Shown in pieces: positions 46,131 through 55,300 of a stretch of DNA of 64,000 bases. The notes below the pieces were generated by a model. The model saw only the letters and a program-made list of their open reading frames with translations. It did no database searches and was not told the DNA's origin. This DNA comes from Caballeronia sp. NK8 (GTDB lineage Bacteria; Pseudomonadota; Gammaproteobacteria; Burkholderiales; Burkholderiaceae). The stretch lies in NCBI RefSeq assembly GCF_018408855.1, contig NZ_AP024323.1, positions 62,001 to 126,000 of the forward strand, in the 5' to 3' direction. A program made the translations under genes and the position numbers. How positions within the stretch are numbered: the stretch's first letter is position 1; each line of letters starts with the position of its first letter.

Positions 46131-47027
46131 ATGACGAGAAACGTGGGAGTCATCGGTCTGGGCGCAATGGGCATGGGCGTCGCACGCTCGCTGTTGCGCG
46201 CGGGCTTCGCCGTTCACGCCTGCGACGTGAAAAAGGCCGCGCTCGACGCGTTCGCGGCCGAGGGCGGCATCGCGTGCGCGTCGGCCGCCGAGTTGGGCGG
46301 CAAGTGCGAGGTCGTGTTGACGGTCGTCGTCAATGCAGCGCAGACCGAGGCCGTGTTGTTCGGAGAGAGTGGCGCCGTCGACGCGATGAAACCTGGCAGC
46401 GTCGTGCTTGCGTGCGCGACGGTGTCGCCGCAATTCGCCGCCGAGCTAGGCAGACGCATCGGCGAAAAGGGCGTGCTGCTGCTCGACGCGCCCTTGTCCG
46501 GCGGCGCGGCGAAGGCCAATTCAGGCGACATGACGATGATGACCTCCGGCCCCGCCGATGCCTACGCCGCCTGCGAGGACGTGCTCGATGCGATCGCGGG
46601 CAAGGTCTATCGTCTCGGCGACGCGCACGGCGCGGGCTCGAAGGTCAAGATCATCAATCAGCTGCTCGCGGGCGTGCATATCGCGGCGGCGGCCGAAGCG
46701 ATGGCGCTCGGCCTGCGCGAGGGCGTCGATCCGGATGCGCTCTACGACGTCATCACCCACAGCGCCGGCAACTCGTGGATGTTCGAGAACCGCGTGCCGC
46801 ACATTCTCGCGGGCGATTACACGCCGCTGTCCGCCGTCGATATCTTCGTGAAGGACCTCGGCCTCGTGCTCGACACGGCCCGCACGTCGAAATTCCCGCT
46901 GCCGCTCTCGGCGGCGGCGCACCAGATGTTCATGATGGCGTCCACCGCCGGACACGGCGGCGAGGACGATTCCGCGGTCATCAAGATTTTTCCGGGCATC
47001 GATGTCCCGAAGGGAGCGAAGGCATGA
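46131..47027 (+). CDS. ltnD: L-threonate dehydrogenase
   Basis: A 298-residue beta-hydroxyacid dehydrogenase. N-terminal GVIGLGAMGMGVARSLLRAG binds NAD+, the substrate motif LDAPLSGGAAKANSGDMT is characteristic of the LtnD group, the catalytic Lys is in GSKVKIINQLLAGVH, and the C-terminal helix carries DIFVKDLGLVLD. It oxidises L-threonate to 2-oxo-tetronate. Its stop overlaps otnK (ATGA). The operon context matches the characterised L-threonate/D-erythronate pathway of Cupriavidus. Confidence 0.92.
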   Translation: MTRNVGVIGLGAMGMGVARSLLRAGFAVHACDVKKAALDAFAAEGGIACASAAELGGKCEVVLTVVVNAAQTEAVLFGESGAVDAMKPGSVVLACATVSPQFAAELGRRIGEKGVLLLDAPLSGGAAKANSGDMTMMTSGPADAYAACEDVLDAIAGKVYRLGDAHGAGSKVKIINQLLAGVHIAAAAEAMALGLREGVDPDALYDVITHSAGNSWMFENRVPHILAGDYTPLSAVDIFVKDLGLVLDTARTSKFPLPLSAAAHQMFMMASTAGHGGEDDSAVIKIFPGIDVPKGAKA

Positions 47028-48292
47028 CGCAGGCACTGCTCGGCTGTATCGCCGACGATTTCACCGGCGCGACCGATCTCGCCAACATGCTCGTGCGCGG
47101 CGGAATGCGTACGGTGCAGACCATCGGCGTGCCGGCGGCGGACGCGCGCATCGAGGCGGACGCGCTCGTCGTCGCGCTGAAGTCGCGCACCATTTCCGCC
47201 GATGACGCCGTGCGCCAGTCGCTCGACGCGCTCGCATGGCTGCGCGCGCAGGGCTGCCGCCAGTTCTTCTTCAAGTATTGCTCGACCTTCGATTCGACCG
47301 ACGAGGGCAACATCGGCCCGGTCGCGGATGCGCTGCTGGACGCGCTGAAGGACGATTTCACGATCGCCTGCCCCGCATTCCCCGAGAACGGCCGCACGAT
47401 CTTTCGCGGCAACCTGTTCGTCGGCGACGTGCTGCTGAACGAATCGGGCATGGAGAATCATCCGCTCACGCCGATGACCGATCCGAACCTCGTGCGCGTG
47501 TTGCAGCGCCAGACGAAATCGAAAGTGGGCCTGATCCGTTACGACACGATCGCAAAAGGCGCCGACGCGATCCGCGCGCGTATCGGCGAGTTGAAGCAGG
47601 ACGGCGTGCGCCTCGCGATCGCCGACGCCGTGTCCGACGCCGATCTCCACGTGCTCGGCGATGCGTGCCGCGATCTCGCGCTGATCACGGGCGGCTCGGG
47701 CATCGCGCTGGGTCTGCCGCAGAACTTTCGCGCGGCGAATCTGCTCGCGCATGCGGAACACGCAGCCGATCTGCCGAAGCTCGAGGGCAAGTCGGTCGTC
47801 CTGGCGGGCAGCGCATCGAAGGCGACGAACGCGCAGGTCGCGCACTGGCGTGAATCGAAGCCGAGCTTCCGGATCGATCCGATGGCGCTTTCGCGCGGCG
47901 AGCCGGTGGTGCAGAGCGCCGTCGAATTCGCGCGCGAACACGACGAGCCGGTGCTCATCTACGCGACATCATCGCCCGATGAAGTGAAGGCGGTGCAGAA
48001 GGAACTGGGCGTCGAAAAGGCGGGGCATCTGGTCGAGGACGCGCTCGCCTCCATCGCGCGCGCGTTGCGCGACGACGGCTACACGAGGTTCGTGGTCGCG
48101 GGTGGCGAGACGTCGGGCGCGGTCGTGCAGGCGCTCGACGTGCGTTCCTTGCGCATCGGACCGCAGATCGATCCGGGCGTGCCGGCGACGCAATCGATCG
48201 GTGCGAATGCGGGCGAAGCGCTGGGTCTCGCGCTCAAGTCCGGCAATTTCGGCGCGACCGATTTCTTCGAGAAAGCGCTGAAGGCACTGTGA
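47024..48292 (+). CDS. otnK: 3-oxo-tetronate 4-kinase (four-carbon acid sugar kinase)
   Basis: A 422-residue DUF1537 kinase. LGCIADDFTGATDLAN at the N-terminus is the family signature, KYCSTFDSTDEGNIGP is the substrate region, and the C-terminal ATP domain carries VVAGGETSGAVVQAL. It phosphorylates 3-oxo-tetronate using ATP. Translationally coupled to ltnD upstream and otnC downstream. Confidence 0.93.
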   Translation: MTQALLGCIADDFTGATDLANMLVRGGMRTVQTIGVPAADARIEADALVVALKSRTISADDAVRQSLDALAWLRAQGCRQFFFKYCSTFDSTDEGNIGPVADALLDALKDDFTIACPAFPENGRTIFRGNLFVGDVLLNESGMENHPLTPMTDPNLVRVLQRQTKSKVGLIRYDTIAKGADAIRARIGELKQDGVRLAIADAVSDADLHVLGDACRDLALITGGSGIALGLPQNFRAANLLAHAEHAADLPKLEGKSVVLAGSASKATNAQVAHWRESKPSFRIDPMALSRGEPVVQSAVEFAREHDEPVLIYATSSPDEVKAVQKELGVEKAGHLVEDALASIARALRDDGYTRFVVAGGETSGAVVQALDVRSLRIGPQIDPGVPATQSIGANAGEALGLALKSGNFGATDFFEKALKAL

Positions 48293-48933
48293 TGGCATCG
48301 ACCGAAAATTCCATTCGCGAAGAGATCTGCCTCACCGGCAAGAGTCTCTACGAGCGTCGTTATACGGTGGGCAGCGCGGGCAACATCAGCGCGCGCCTGG
48401 AAGACGGCTGGCTGATCACCCCGACCGACGCGTGCCTTGGCCGCCTCGATCCCGCCGAGATTGCGAAGGTGGATGTGCGGGGCAATCACGTATCGGGCGG
48501 ACGGCCGTCGAAGACGCTGGCGCTGCATCGCCGCATCTACGAGAACAACGCAGAGGCCCGCGGCGTCGTGCATACGCACTCGACGCATCTCGTGGCGCTG
48601 ACCCTGGCGGGCGTCTGGAAGCCGGACGATGTCTTGCCGCCGATCACGCCGTACTACGTGATGAAGGTGGGCCACGTGCCGCTGATCGCGTACCGGCGTC
48701 CGGGCGATGCGGCGGTGGCGGAGGAAGTGGCGGCATTGGCGTCGCGCGTGCGTGCGGTGTTGCTGGAGCGGCTTGGCCCGGTGGTCTGGGAGAAGTCGGT
48801 GTCGCACGCATCGTACGCGCTGGAGGAACTGGAAGAGACGGCGCGCCTGTATCTGTCGACGCACCCGCGCCCGGAGCCACTACCGGAAGAAGCGATCGAG
48901 GACTTGAGAGCGACGTTCAACGCCCGATGGTAG
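48292..48933 (+). CDS. otnC: 3-oxo-tetronate 4-phosphate decarboxylase (class II aldolase family)
   Basis: 213 residues. Class II aldolase/adducin fold with [19 protein letters not shown] at the start, zinc-binding [13 protein letters not shown] (His residues) and a later His in the C-terminal half. It decarboxylates the phosphorylated keto acid to dihydroxyacetone phosphate. The ATG at 48292 overlaps the otnK stop (TGATG); a GTG one codon earlier is also possible. Confidence 0.92.
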   Translation: MASTENSIREEICLTGKSLYERRYTVGSAGNISARLEDGWLITPTDACLGRLDPAEIAKVDVRGNHVSGGRPSKTLALHRRIYENNAEARGVVHTHSTHLVALTLAGVWKPDDVLPPITPYYVMKVGHVPLIAYRRPGDAAVAEEVAALASRVRAVLLERLGPVVWEKSVSHASYALEELEETARLYLSTHPRPEPLPEEAIEDLRATFNARW

Positions 48934-48976
48934 GGCTTGCGTCAGGTTTCCACGACAAATCAGGAGCAATCAAAAA

Positions 48977-49765
48977 ATGCCGAAATTCGCCGCAAACCTA
49001 ACGATGATGTACACGGAACATGCGTTCCTGGACCGCTTCGCCGCAGCAGCAAAAGACGGCTTCAAGGCGGTTGAATTCCTGTTCCCTTATGACTTCGCCG
49101 CGAACGACATCAAACAGCGCCTGACCGACAACGCCCTGACGCAAGCGCTTTTCAACGCACCACCGGGAGATTGGGCAAAGGGCGAGCGCGGCATTGCGTC
49201 ATTACCCGGGCGCGAGGAAGAGTTCAGGCAAAGCGTCGCAAAGGGCCTCGAATACGCCGCCGTGCTCGGCAACAGGAAGCTGCACGTGATGGCGGGCCTG
49301 ATCGCCCCGGATCAGCCGAGAGAGAAACATCGCGCGGTGTATCTGAAGAACCTGGAATACGCGGCAAAGGAAGCGCAGAACGCAGGCATAGGCATCGTGA
49401 TCGAGCCGATCAACACCCGCGACATTCCCGGCTTCTTCCTGAACCGTCAGGACGAAGCCCAGGCCATCTGCGATGAAATCGGCGCACCGAACCTGCAAGT
49501 GCAGTTCGACATCTACCACTGCCAGATCGTGGAAGGCGACATCGCGATGAAGCTCAAGCGCGACATGAAGCGCCCAAACGCGGGCGTCGGCCATATCCAG
49601 ATCGCGGGCGTGCCGGAGCGTCACGAGCCGAGCATCGGCGAACTGAACTATCCGTATCTGTTCGAGCTGATCGATTCGCTGGGCTACGAAGGCTGGATCG
49701 GCTGCGAATACAAACCCAAGGCGGGCACGTCCGAAGGCCTCGGCTGGCTCAAACCCTATCTGTGA
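48977..49765 (+). CDS. otnI: 2-oxo-tetronate isomerase (hydroxypyruvate isomerase family)
   Basis: A 262-residue TIM barrel. [20 protein letters not shown] is the Hyi/OtnI beginning, [15 protein letters not shown] carries the catalytic Glu, [15 protein letters not shown] and the late Glu in WIGCEYKP complete the metal and acid-base site. It interconverts 2-oxo- and 3-oxo-tetronate, making both L-threonate and D-erythronate products usable by OtnK. RBS caggag. Fourth enzyme of the operon. Confidence 0.92.
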   Translation: MPKFAANLTMMYTEHAFLDRFAAAAKDGFKAVEFLFPYDFAANDIKQRLTDNALTQALFNAPPGDWAKGERGIASLPGREEEFRQSVAKGLEYAAVLGNRKLHVMAGLIAPDQPREKHRAVYLKNLEYAAKEAQNAGIGIVIEPINTRDIPGFFLNRQDEAQAICDEIGAPNLQVQFDIYHCQIVEGDIAMKLKRDMKRPNAGVGHIQIAGVPERHEPSIGELNYPYLFELIDSLGYEGWIGCEYKPKAGTSEGLGWLKPYL

Positions 49766-49787
49766 AAAAAGCAAGGAAGCGACCCAC

Positions 49788-50753
49788 ATGAAGATTCTCA
49801 TTACCGGCGGCGCGGGTTTTCTCGGCCAGCGTCTCGCGAAGCGCCTGCTCGAACGCAACGAGCTCGACGGCAAACCCGTCACGGAACTCGTGCTGCTCGA
49901 CGTCGCGCGTCCGAACGACGAACGCCTGCTCGCCGACCAGCGCGTACACGCCGAAACCGGCGATATCTCCGATCCGGCGGTGCTGCAACGCCACATCGAT
50001 ACCCAGACCGAAGCCATCTTCCACCTCGCCGCGATCGTGAGCGGCCAAGCCGAAGCGGATTTCGATCTGGGCATGAAGATCAACCTCGACGCATCGCGCG
50101 CGCTGCTCGAAGTGTGCCGCGCGGCGGGCCACAAGCCGCGCGTCGTGTTCACGAGTTCGGTCGCGGTGTACGGCGGCGCGTTGCCCGATGTCGTGCAGGA
50201 CGACACCGCGCTCAATCCGCAATCGTCATACGGAACGCAGAAGGCGATCGCCGAACTGCTGCTCTCCGACTACGCGCGGCGCGGTTTCGTCGATGGCCGC
50301 GTGCTGCGCCTGCCGACCATCAGCGTGCGGCCGGGCAAGCCGAACGCGGCGGCGTCGTCGTTCGCGAGCGGCATCATCCGCGAGCCGCTGAACGGCGAGC
50401 GCTCGACCTGCCCCGTCGATGGTGACACCCGCGTCTGGCTGCTGTCGCCGAAAAGCGCGGTCGAAGCGCTCATCGCGGGCTGCGAGATCGAGCGTGAGAA
50501 GCTCGGGCTGCGGCCGGTCATCAACCTTCCGGGTTTGTCGGTGAGCGTGAACGAGATGGTTGCCGCACTGCGCGAAGTGGCGGGCGAGGAAGCCGTGCAG
50601 CGCATCGACTGGCAGCGCGACGAGCGCATCGAGAAGATCGTCGGCAGCTGGCCGGGCGCGTGGAACACGTCGCGCGCCGAGCAGCTCGGCCTGTCGGGCG
50701 ACAGGAATTTCGCCGACGTGATCCGCGCCTATATCGCCGACGAACGCGGCTGA
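49788..50753 (+). CDS. denD: D-erythronate dehydrogenase
   Basis: A 321-residue extended SDR (NAD-dependent epimerase/dehydratase fold). ILITGGAGFLGQRLAKRLL binds NAD+, Ser in TSSVAVYGG and the YGTQKAIAELL Tyr-xxx-Lys are catalytic. Oxidises D-erythronate to 2-oxo-tetronate, parallel to LtnD. Its presence shows the operon handles both acids. RBS aagga, 22 bp after otnI. It is followed by a strong hairpin. Confidence 0.9.
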   Translation: MKILITGGAGFLGQRLAKRLLERNELDGKPVTELVLLDVARPNDERLLADQRVHAETGDISDPAVLQRHIDTQTEAIFHLAAIVSGQAEADFDLGMKINLDASRALLEVCRAAGHKPRVVFTSSVAVYGGALPDVVQDDTALNPQSSYGTQKAIAELLLSDYARRGFVDGRVLRLPTISVRPGKPNAAASSFASGIIREPLNGERSTCPVDGDTRVWLLSPKSAVEALIAGCEIEREKLGLRPVINLPGLSVSVNEMVAALREVAGEEAVQRIDWQRDERIEKIVGSWPGAWNTSRAEQLGLSGDRNFADVIRAYIADERG

Positions 50754-50776
50754 ATCCCACTCTCTGACCCATCCAC

Positions 50777-50800
50777 CGGGCATCGCGGGCGCGATGCCCG
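50777..50800 (+). terminator. Hairpin at the end of the threonate/erythronate operon
   Basis: Perfect 10-bp arms cgggcatcgc and gcgatgcccg with a 4-bp loop, 24 bp after the denD stop. It lacks a T tract, so it may be a weak or Rho-assisted terminator. The rest of the 275-bp gap to the DedA gene shows nothing else definite. Confidence 0.5.
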
Positions 50801-51028
50801 CGTCCCGCGCGCCGGTCATGCTGACATTTGCATTTCCGGGCTACACTTATCCCTTAAATGTGACGGACGTCGGCCCGGCGCCGCGTGCACCGCGTTGAAC
50901 CACGAGCGCTTGCAGGCTCGTATCTCGCTCGCTTTCGTGCTTCTTGCGCCTTCGCTGCGCCGGTAACGCGGCGCGCGTTCCGTCGTTCCGTCCCGTGAAC
51001 TCGCACCTTTCCCTCGCGGGAGATTCCC

Positions 51029-52126
51029 ATGCTGTTGCATCAGCTAGTCGATCGATTCGGCCCGGCGATCGTTTTCATCAACGTGATGGGCTCGGCGCTC
51101 GGGCTGCCCGTGCCCGCCATGCCGACGATGATCATCGTCGGCGCGTCCGTCGCGCTGATGGCGGTGAACGGCGGCGCGTTCTGGCCGCCGCTTCTGGGCG
51201 TGCTGTGTGTCGCGGTGGCGGGCGGCGTGCTCGGCGACCTCGTCTGGTTCCAGGGCGGGCGCAGATACGGCGACAAGACGCTCAAGACCATCTGCAAGCT
51301 GTCCCTGTCGCGCGATACCTGCGTGAAGAAGACCGAGCGCTTTTTCGGCCGCTGGGGCGTGCGCGTGCTGCTCGTCGCGAAGTTCATTCCGGGGCTGTCG
51401 CTCGTCTCGGTGCCGCTCGCGGGCGCGATGGGCGTGAAGCTGCGCAGCTTCATCGCGCACGACGGCGCGGGCATCGCGCTCTGGAGCGCGGTCGGGCTGA
51501 CCATCGGCGTCATATTCGCGGCGCAACTGGAAATGGTCTTCGCGATGATCTCGCAGCTCGGCCGGCAGGCGGTGATGGTCCTCGCCGTGCTGCTCGCGAT
51601 CTACGTCACCTACCGCTGGTGGCGCCGCCGCGCGCTGATGGCGACTCTGGAGAAGGCGCGTATCAGCGTCGACGAGCTCTACGCGATGATGAACGACCAA
51701 CCGCTGCCGGTGATCTTCGATATCCGTTCGCCGGAAAAGCGCATGCTCGATCCGTTCACGATTCCCGGCTCGCTGTTCGCAGACGAGCGCGATCTCGCGA
51801 AGATCATCGAGAACTACGACAAGTCGCGCAAGGTCGTCATCTATTGCTCGTGTCCGAACGAAGTGTCGGCCGCATGGATGGCGAAAACGATGCGCAACGC
51901 GGGTTTCCGCGACGTGGTGCCGCTCACGGGCGGACTGGACGCGTGGCGGCTCGCCGGTTTCGATGTCGCGACGCTGACCGAATTCGGCGAGCTCGTGGCG
52001 ACCACGCCCGAGGAGGTCGCGGAAATGGCGGCGATGTGCCCGTGGCCGGTGAAATCGGCCGCGGCGTCATCCGCGGGCTCGGCATCCCTGCATGAAGCTG
52101 GTTTTCCACACGGAGATCGCGCATGA
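51029..52126 (+). CDS. DedA-family membrane protein fused to a rhodanese domain
   Basis: 365 residues. Residues 1-200 form a DedA (SNARE-associated/VTT) domain with about five hydrophobic segments. KFIPGLSLVSVPLAGAMGV is the conserved re-entrant motif, and FFGRWGVRVLLVAKFIPG carries the functional Arg. DedA proteins act in lipid-carrier or phospholipid flipping. Residues about 215-325 are a cytoplasmic rhodanese domain (VIFDIRSPEKRMLDPF, then the Cys of VIYCSCPNE in the active loop, extra Cys beside it). Its stop overlaps the next gene, a cyclic-nucleotide-binding FAD oxidoreductase, as ATGA, so the pair is coupled. Confidence 0.85.
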   Translation: MLLHQLVDRFGPAIVFINVMGSALGLPVPAMPTMIIVGASVALMAVNGGAFWPPLLGVLCVAVAGGVLGDLVWFQGGRRYGDKTLKTICKLSLSRDTCVKKTERFFGRWGVRVLLVAKFIPGLSLVSVPLAGAMGVKLRSFIAHDGAGIALWSAVGLTIGVIFAAQLEMVFAMISQLGRQAVMVLAVLLAIYVTYRWWRRRALMATLEKARISVDELYAMMNDQPLPVIFDIRSPEKRMLDPFTIPGSLFADERDLAKIIENYDKSRKVVIYCSCPNEVSAAWMAKTMRNAGFRDVVPLTGGLDAWRLAGFDVATLTEFGELVATTPEEVAEMAAMCPWPVKSAAASSAGSASLHEAGFPHGDRA

Positions 52127-53916
52127 GTACAACGCCGTTCAACGAGCCGGGTGAAGGCGTGCCGAATGTCGTCGCGTGGAGCGCGCGCGAGCCTATTGAA
52201 ACGTCGAATCCGAACGTGGTGGCGTCCCCCGCCGCCGCAGCGGCAGCCGATGACAGCGCGCCTTTCTCGCCGCTCGAAACGCGCGCGCACCAGATGTTCC
52301 CGCGCCTGACGGACAACGAGATCGAGCGCATGAGCCGCTTCGGCACCGCCTCGCACTGGCGCCGGGGCGAGTGGATGTTCCGCATGGGCGAGACCGGGCG
52401 CGGCATGGTGATCGTGCTTTCCGGACTCGTGCGCGTGACGCGGCGCAACGCGCTCGGGCAGGAGCATCTGGTCGTCGAGCACGGGCCGGGGCATTTTCTG
52501 GCGGAAGTGGCGCAACTGTCTGGCAAGCCGTGTCTCGTCGATGGCATCGCCGCCGAGGATGTGCACGGCATCGTGATTCCGCCGGAACGGCTGCGCGCGT
52601 TGCTCGTCGCGGAAGCGGAGTTAGGCGAACGCATCATGCGCGCGCTGATCCTGCGGCGCGTCGGGCTGATCGAGAAAGGCAGCGGGCCGGTGCTGCTCGG
52701 CCAGTCGGACGACGGCCGGCTCGTGTCGCTGCAGGGCTTTTTTCGCCGCAATGGTTATCCGCACACGGTGATCGACGCGTGCACCGATCCCGACGCGATC
52801 TCCTTGCTCGAACGCATTTCGGCATCGACGTCCGATTTCCCGCTCGTGATCTGCCCGGACGGCACCGTGCTGCGCGCGCCCGACGAGAATCAGGTGGCGA
52901 CGCAACTCGGCTGGCTGCCCGAGTTCGATCCGGCGCATATCTACGATGTCGCGATCGTCGGCGCCGGGCCGGCGGGTCTCGCGACGGCGGTGTATGCGGC
53001 GTCCGAGGGCTTGTCGGTGGCCGTGTTCGATTGCCGCGCGCCGGGCGGGCAGGCGGGCGCGAGTTCGCGCATCGAAAACTATCTCGGCTTTCCGACCGGC
53101 ATTTCCGGCCAGGCGCTCGCTGGGCGCGCGTTCGTGCAGGCGCAGAAGTTCGGCGCGCACATCGCGATACCGACGAAGATCAAGGCGCTGCATTGCGATT
53201 GCAATCCGATCCAGATCGAACTGGCGAACGGCACGCGCGTCACGACGCAGACGGTGGTGATCGCGTCGGGCGCGGCGTATCGGCGGCCGGACATCGCCGG
53301 CCTGGAGCGCTACGAAGGGCACGGCACGTACTACTGGGCGTCGCCGGTCGAGGCCAAGCTGTGCAAGAACTCGGAGGTCGTGCTCGTCGGCGGCGGGAAT
53401 TCGGCGGGGCAGGCGGTGGTGTATCTCGCGACGCATGCGAAGCACGTACATGTGCTGATTCGCGGCGCGGGGCTTTCGGCAAGCATGTCGCACTATCTGG
53501 TGGAGCGAATCGGCTCGCTGCCGAACGTGACGGTACGCACGCATACGCAGATCACCTCGCTCGATGGCGACGGCCGCGCGCTCACCACGGTGCACTGCCA
53601 GACCCCCGATGGGCCGCTCACGATCGAGTCGCGGCATCTGTTCCTTTTTACCGGCGCGGATCCTAATACCGACTGGTTGCGCAACTGCAATGTGAATGTC
53701 GATGGGAAGGGGTTCGTGCTGACCGGGCCGGAGGCGCATGAAGGGCGCACGGTAGGTGTGCCTGCGCTCGAGACCAGCGTGCCGGGCGTGTTTGCGATCG
53801 GCGATGTGCGGTCCAGTTCGACCAAGCGGGTTGCCGCTGCGGTGGGCGAGGGGGCGGCGGTCGTTTCGCAGATTCACGGGTTGTTGGCGAAGCGGGAGGC
53901 GTTGGTGGGGGCGTAG
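52123..53916 (+). CDS. Cyclic-nucleotide-binding domain fused to a thioredoxin-reductase-like FAD oxidoreductase without the CxxC
   Basis: 597 residues. About 45-165 is a cNMP-binding/CRP-type beta roll (FRMGETGRGMVIVLSGLVRV, FLAEVAQLSG). Residues about 190-265 form a thioredoxin-like segment (GYPHTVIDACTDPDAISLL). From 278 to the end is the FAD/NAD(P)H domain: AIVGAGPAGLATAVY, CRAPGGQAGASSRIENY, the NAD site LVGGGNSAGQAVVYL, and the C-terminal GVFAIGDVRS. Where thioredoxin reductases have the CATCDG redox site this protein has YYWASPVEA, so it cannot reduce thioredoxin by the usual route. It would be a sensor-controlled flavin oxidoreductase of unknown substrate. Coupled to the DedA-rhodanese gene upstream. 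Confidence 0.83.
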   Translation: MSTTPFNEPGEGVPNVVAWSAREPIETSNPNVVASPAAAAAADDSAPFSPLETRAHQMFPRLTDNEIERMSRFGTASHWRRGEWMFRMGETGRGMVIVLSGLVRVTRRNALGQEHLVVEHGPGHFLAEVAQLSGKPCLVDGIAAEDVHGIVIPPERLRALLVAEAELGERIMRALILRRVGLIEKGSGPVLLGQSDDGRLVSLQGFFRRNGYPHTVIDACTDPDAISLLERISASTSDFPLVICPDGTVLRAPDENQVATQLGWLPEFDPAHIYDVAIVGAGPAGLATAVYAASEGLSVAVFDCRAPGGQAGASSRIENYLGFPTGISGQALAGRAFVQAQKFGAHIAIPTKIKALHCDCNPIQIELANGTRVTTQTVVIASGAAYRRPDIAGLERYEGHGTYYWASPVEAKLCKNSEVVLVGGGNSAGQAVVYLATHAKHVHVLIRGAGLSASMSHYLVERIGSLPNVTVRTHTQITSLDGDGRALTTVHCQTPDGPLTIESRHLFLFTGADPNTDWLRNCNVNVDGKGFVLTGPEAHEGRTVGVPALETSVPGVFAIGDVRSSSTKRVAAAVGEGAAVVSQIHGLLAKREALVGA

Positions 53917-53938
53917 GGGTGTTGGTTGAGGTTGTTGT

Positions 53939-54012
53939 CGCTGGATCCCGTATTCGTGTTGGTCTATTGGCGTTGCCCCTGTGCGGGGCGGCAGTCACTT
54001 TCTTTGCTGCTG
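53939..54012. repeat. Giant palindrome copy 3, left part (split by IS)
   Basis: Outer left end of the third giant palindrome (cgctggatcccg to the hairpin loop ctgctg). It continues at 55295 after the insertion. Removing the IS and one target duplication restores a 613-bp copy of the same size as copies 1 and 2. Confidence 0.88.
54007..54012. repeat. Target-site duplication, left
   Basis: ctgctg, identical to 55295-55300. It equals the loop of the hairpin with arms actttctttg and caaagaaagt, so the IS sits exactly between the two arms. A 4-bp duplication (tgct) is the alternative if the IS ends are taken one base further out. Confidence 0.8.
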
Positions 54013-55294
54013 TGTATAGACCGGGGACATAGCTGACAGATCCGCGGGGACATGGTTGACACTTTCGGGCATCTCGATGCCCGGACCCGACCATGCCTTG
54101 GAACCCGCAGGACACCATGCAACTTCGCCTTGAATTCGTGACCCTGGCCATGCAACAAGAGATTGCTTTCAACGAGCTGTGCCAACGCTTTGGCATCAGC
54201 CGGCAGACCGGATACAAGTGGGTCAACCGCTATCAGGCCGGGGGCCGCGAGGCGCTGGGCGATCTCTCCAGACGTCCGCACAGCAGCCCGAATCGAACCT
54301 GTGACGAACTCGAAGCGCGGGTGCTGGAGGTGCGAAGCCAGCATCCGGCCTGGAGCGCGCACAAGATCAGCCGGCGCCTGAAGGATCAAGGCCTGCAAGG
54401 CGTGCCTTCGCACAGCACGGTCAATGCCATTTTGCAGCGCCATGGATGCATCGGCGAGAAGGCTTCGGACGCGGCCACCGCCTGGACCCGTTTCGAGCGC
54501 GCCGAGCCTAACGAGCTGTGGCAAATCGATTTCAAGGGCCACTTCGGCATGCTCGATCAAAGGCGCTGCCACCCGCTCACCGTGCTCGACGATCATTCGC
54601 GCTTCAACCTCGTGCTGCAGGCGTGCTGCAGCCAGGACACCGAGACGGTGTACACGCACCTGCGAAACGCTTTCGCCTGTTACGGGCTGCCGCAACAGAT
54701 CAACGCCGATAACGGCGCGCCGTGGGGCACGCCAAGCAAGCCTGGCGAATTGACCGAGTTGGCCATCCGATGCATTCGGCTGGGTATTCGTATGAGCCAT
54801 AGCCGTCCCTATCACCCGCAGACCAACGGCAAGGACGAGCGCTTTCATCGCTCGCTCAAGGCCGAGGTGCTGAATCACCGCAGCTTCACCGGGCCCGATC
54901 AGGTGCAGGCTGAATTCGACCGCTGGCGCCAAAGCTACAACTTTGAGCGCCCGCACGCGGGCATCGGCATGGCGACGCCGATCACGCGCTATCGGCCCAG
55001 TGCGCGGGCGATGCCCAGCCGCCTGCCGCCGCTCGAATACGGACCGGATGATCAGGTTCTGCTGGTGGGCTGGAACGGCAGGGTAACGTTTGGAAAGCAC
55101 CGCTTGCGCGTATCCAGTGCACTGCACGGACTGCACATCGCGGCGCGACCGAGCAGCACGATTGCCGATGCCTACGACCTCTATTTCGCGCATCACCGAC
55201 TCATGACGTTTGACCCAAACCAGCCCGATACCCCATGATCAAAGTGTCAACGATGTCCCCGACGAAAGTGTCAACCATGTCCCCGGTCTATACA
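54013..55294 (+). mobile_element. IS481-family insertion sequence, 1282 bp
   Basis: Starts TGT and ends ACA. The terminal 18 bp (tgtatagaccggggacat) are identical inverted repeats. Each end also holds a second internal copy of the ggggacat..gttgacacttt motif (left about 54046-54067, right about 55239-55263), plausible extra transposase sites. It encodes one transposase on the plus strand, and a 6-bp duplication flanks it. The element looks complete and potentially active. It lies inside giant palindrome copy 3. Confidence 0.92.
54093..55238 (+). CDS. IS481-family transposase
   Basis: 381 residues. N-terminal helix-turn-helix (NELCQRFGISRQTGYKWVNR) and a second HTH region (SAHKISRRLKDQG), then the rve integrase core: Asp in WQIDFKGHF, Asp in NADNGAPWG and Glu in GKDERFHRSLKAE make the DDE triad. 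QSYNFERPHAGIGM after the core is usual for IS481 members. The frame is intact with no frameshift, unlike IS3 elements, which need two frames. Cuts and joins at the element's inverted repeats. Confidence 0.95.
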   Translation: MPWNPQDTMQLRLEFVTLAMQQEIAFNELCQRFGISRQTGYKWVNRYQAGGREALGDLSRRPHSSPNRTCDELEARVLEVRSQHPAWSAHKISRRLKDQGLQGVPSHSTVNAILQRHGCIGEKASDAATAWTRFERAEPNELWQIDFKGHFGMLDQRRCHPLTVLDDHSRFNLVLQACCSQDTETVYTHLRNAFACYGLPQQINADNGAPWGTPSKPGELTELAIRCIRLGIRMSHSRPYHPQTNGKDERFHRSLKAEVLNHRSFTGPDQVQAEFDRWRQSYNFERPHAGIGMATPITRYRPSARAMPSRLPPLEYGPDDQVLLVGWNGRVTFGKHRLRVSSALHGLHIAARPSSTIADAYDLYFAHHRLMTFDPNQPDTP

Positions 55295-55300
55295 CTGCTG
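55295..55300. repeat. Target-site duplication, right
   Basis: ctgctg, partner of 54007-54012; followed directly by the hairpin arm caaagaaagt. Confidence 0.8.
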
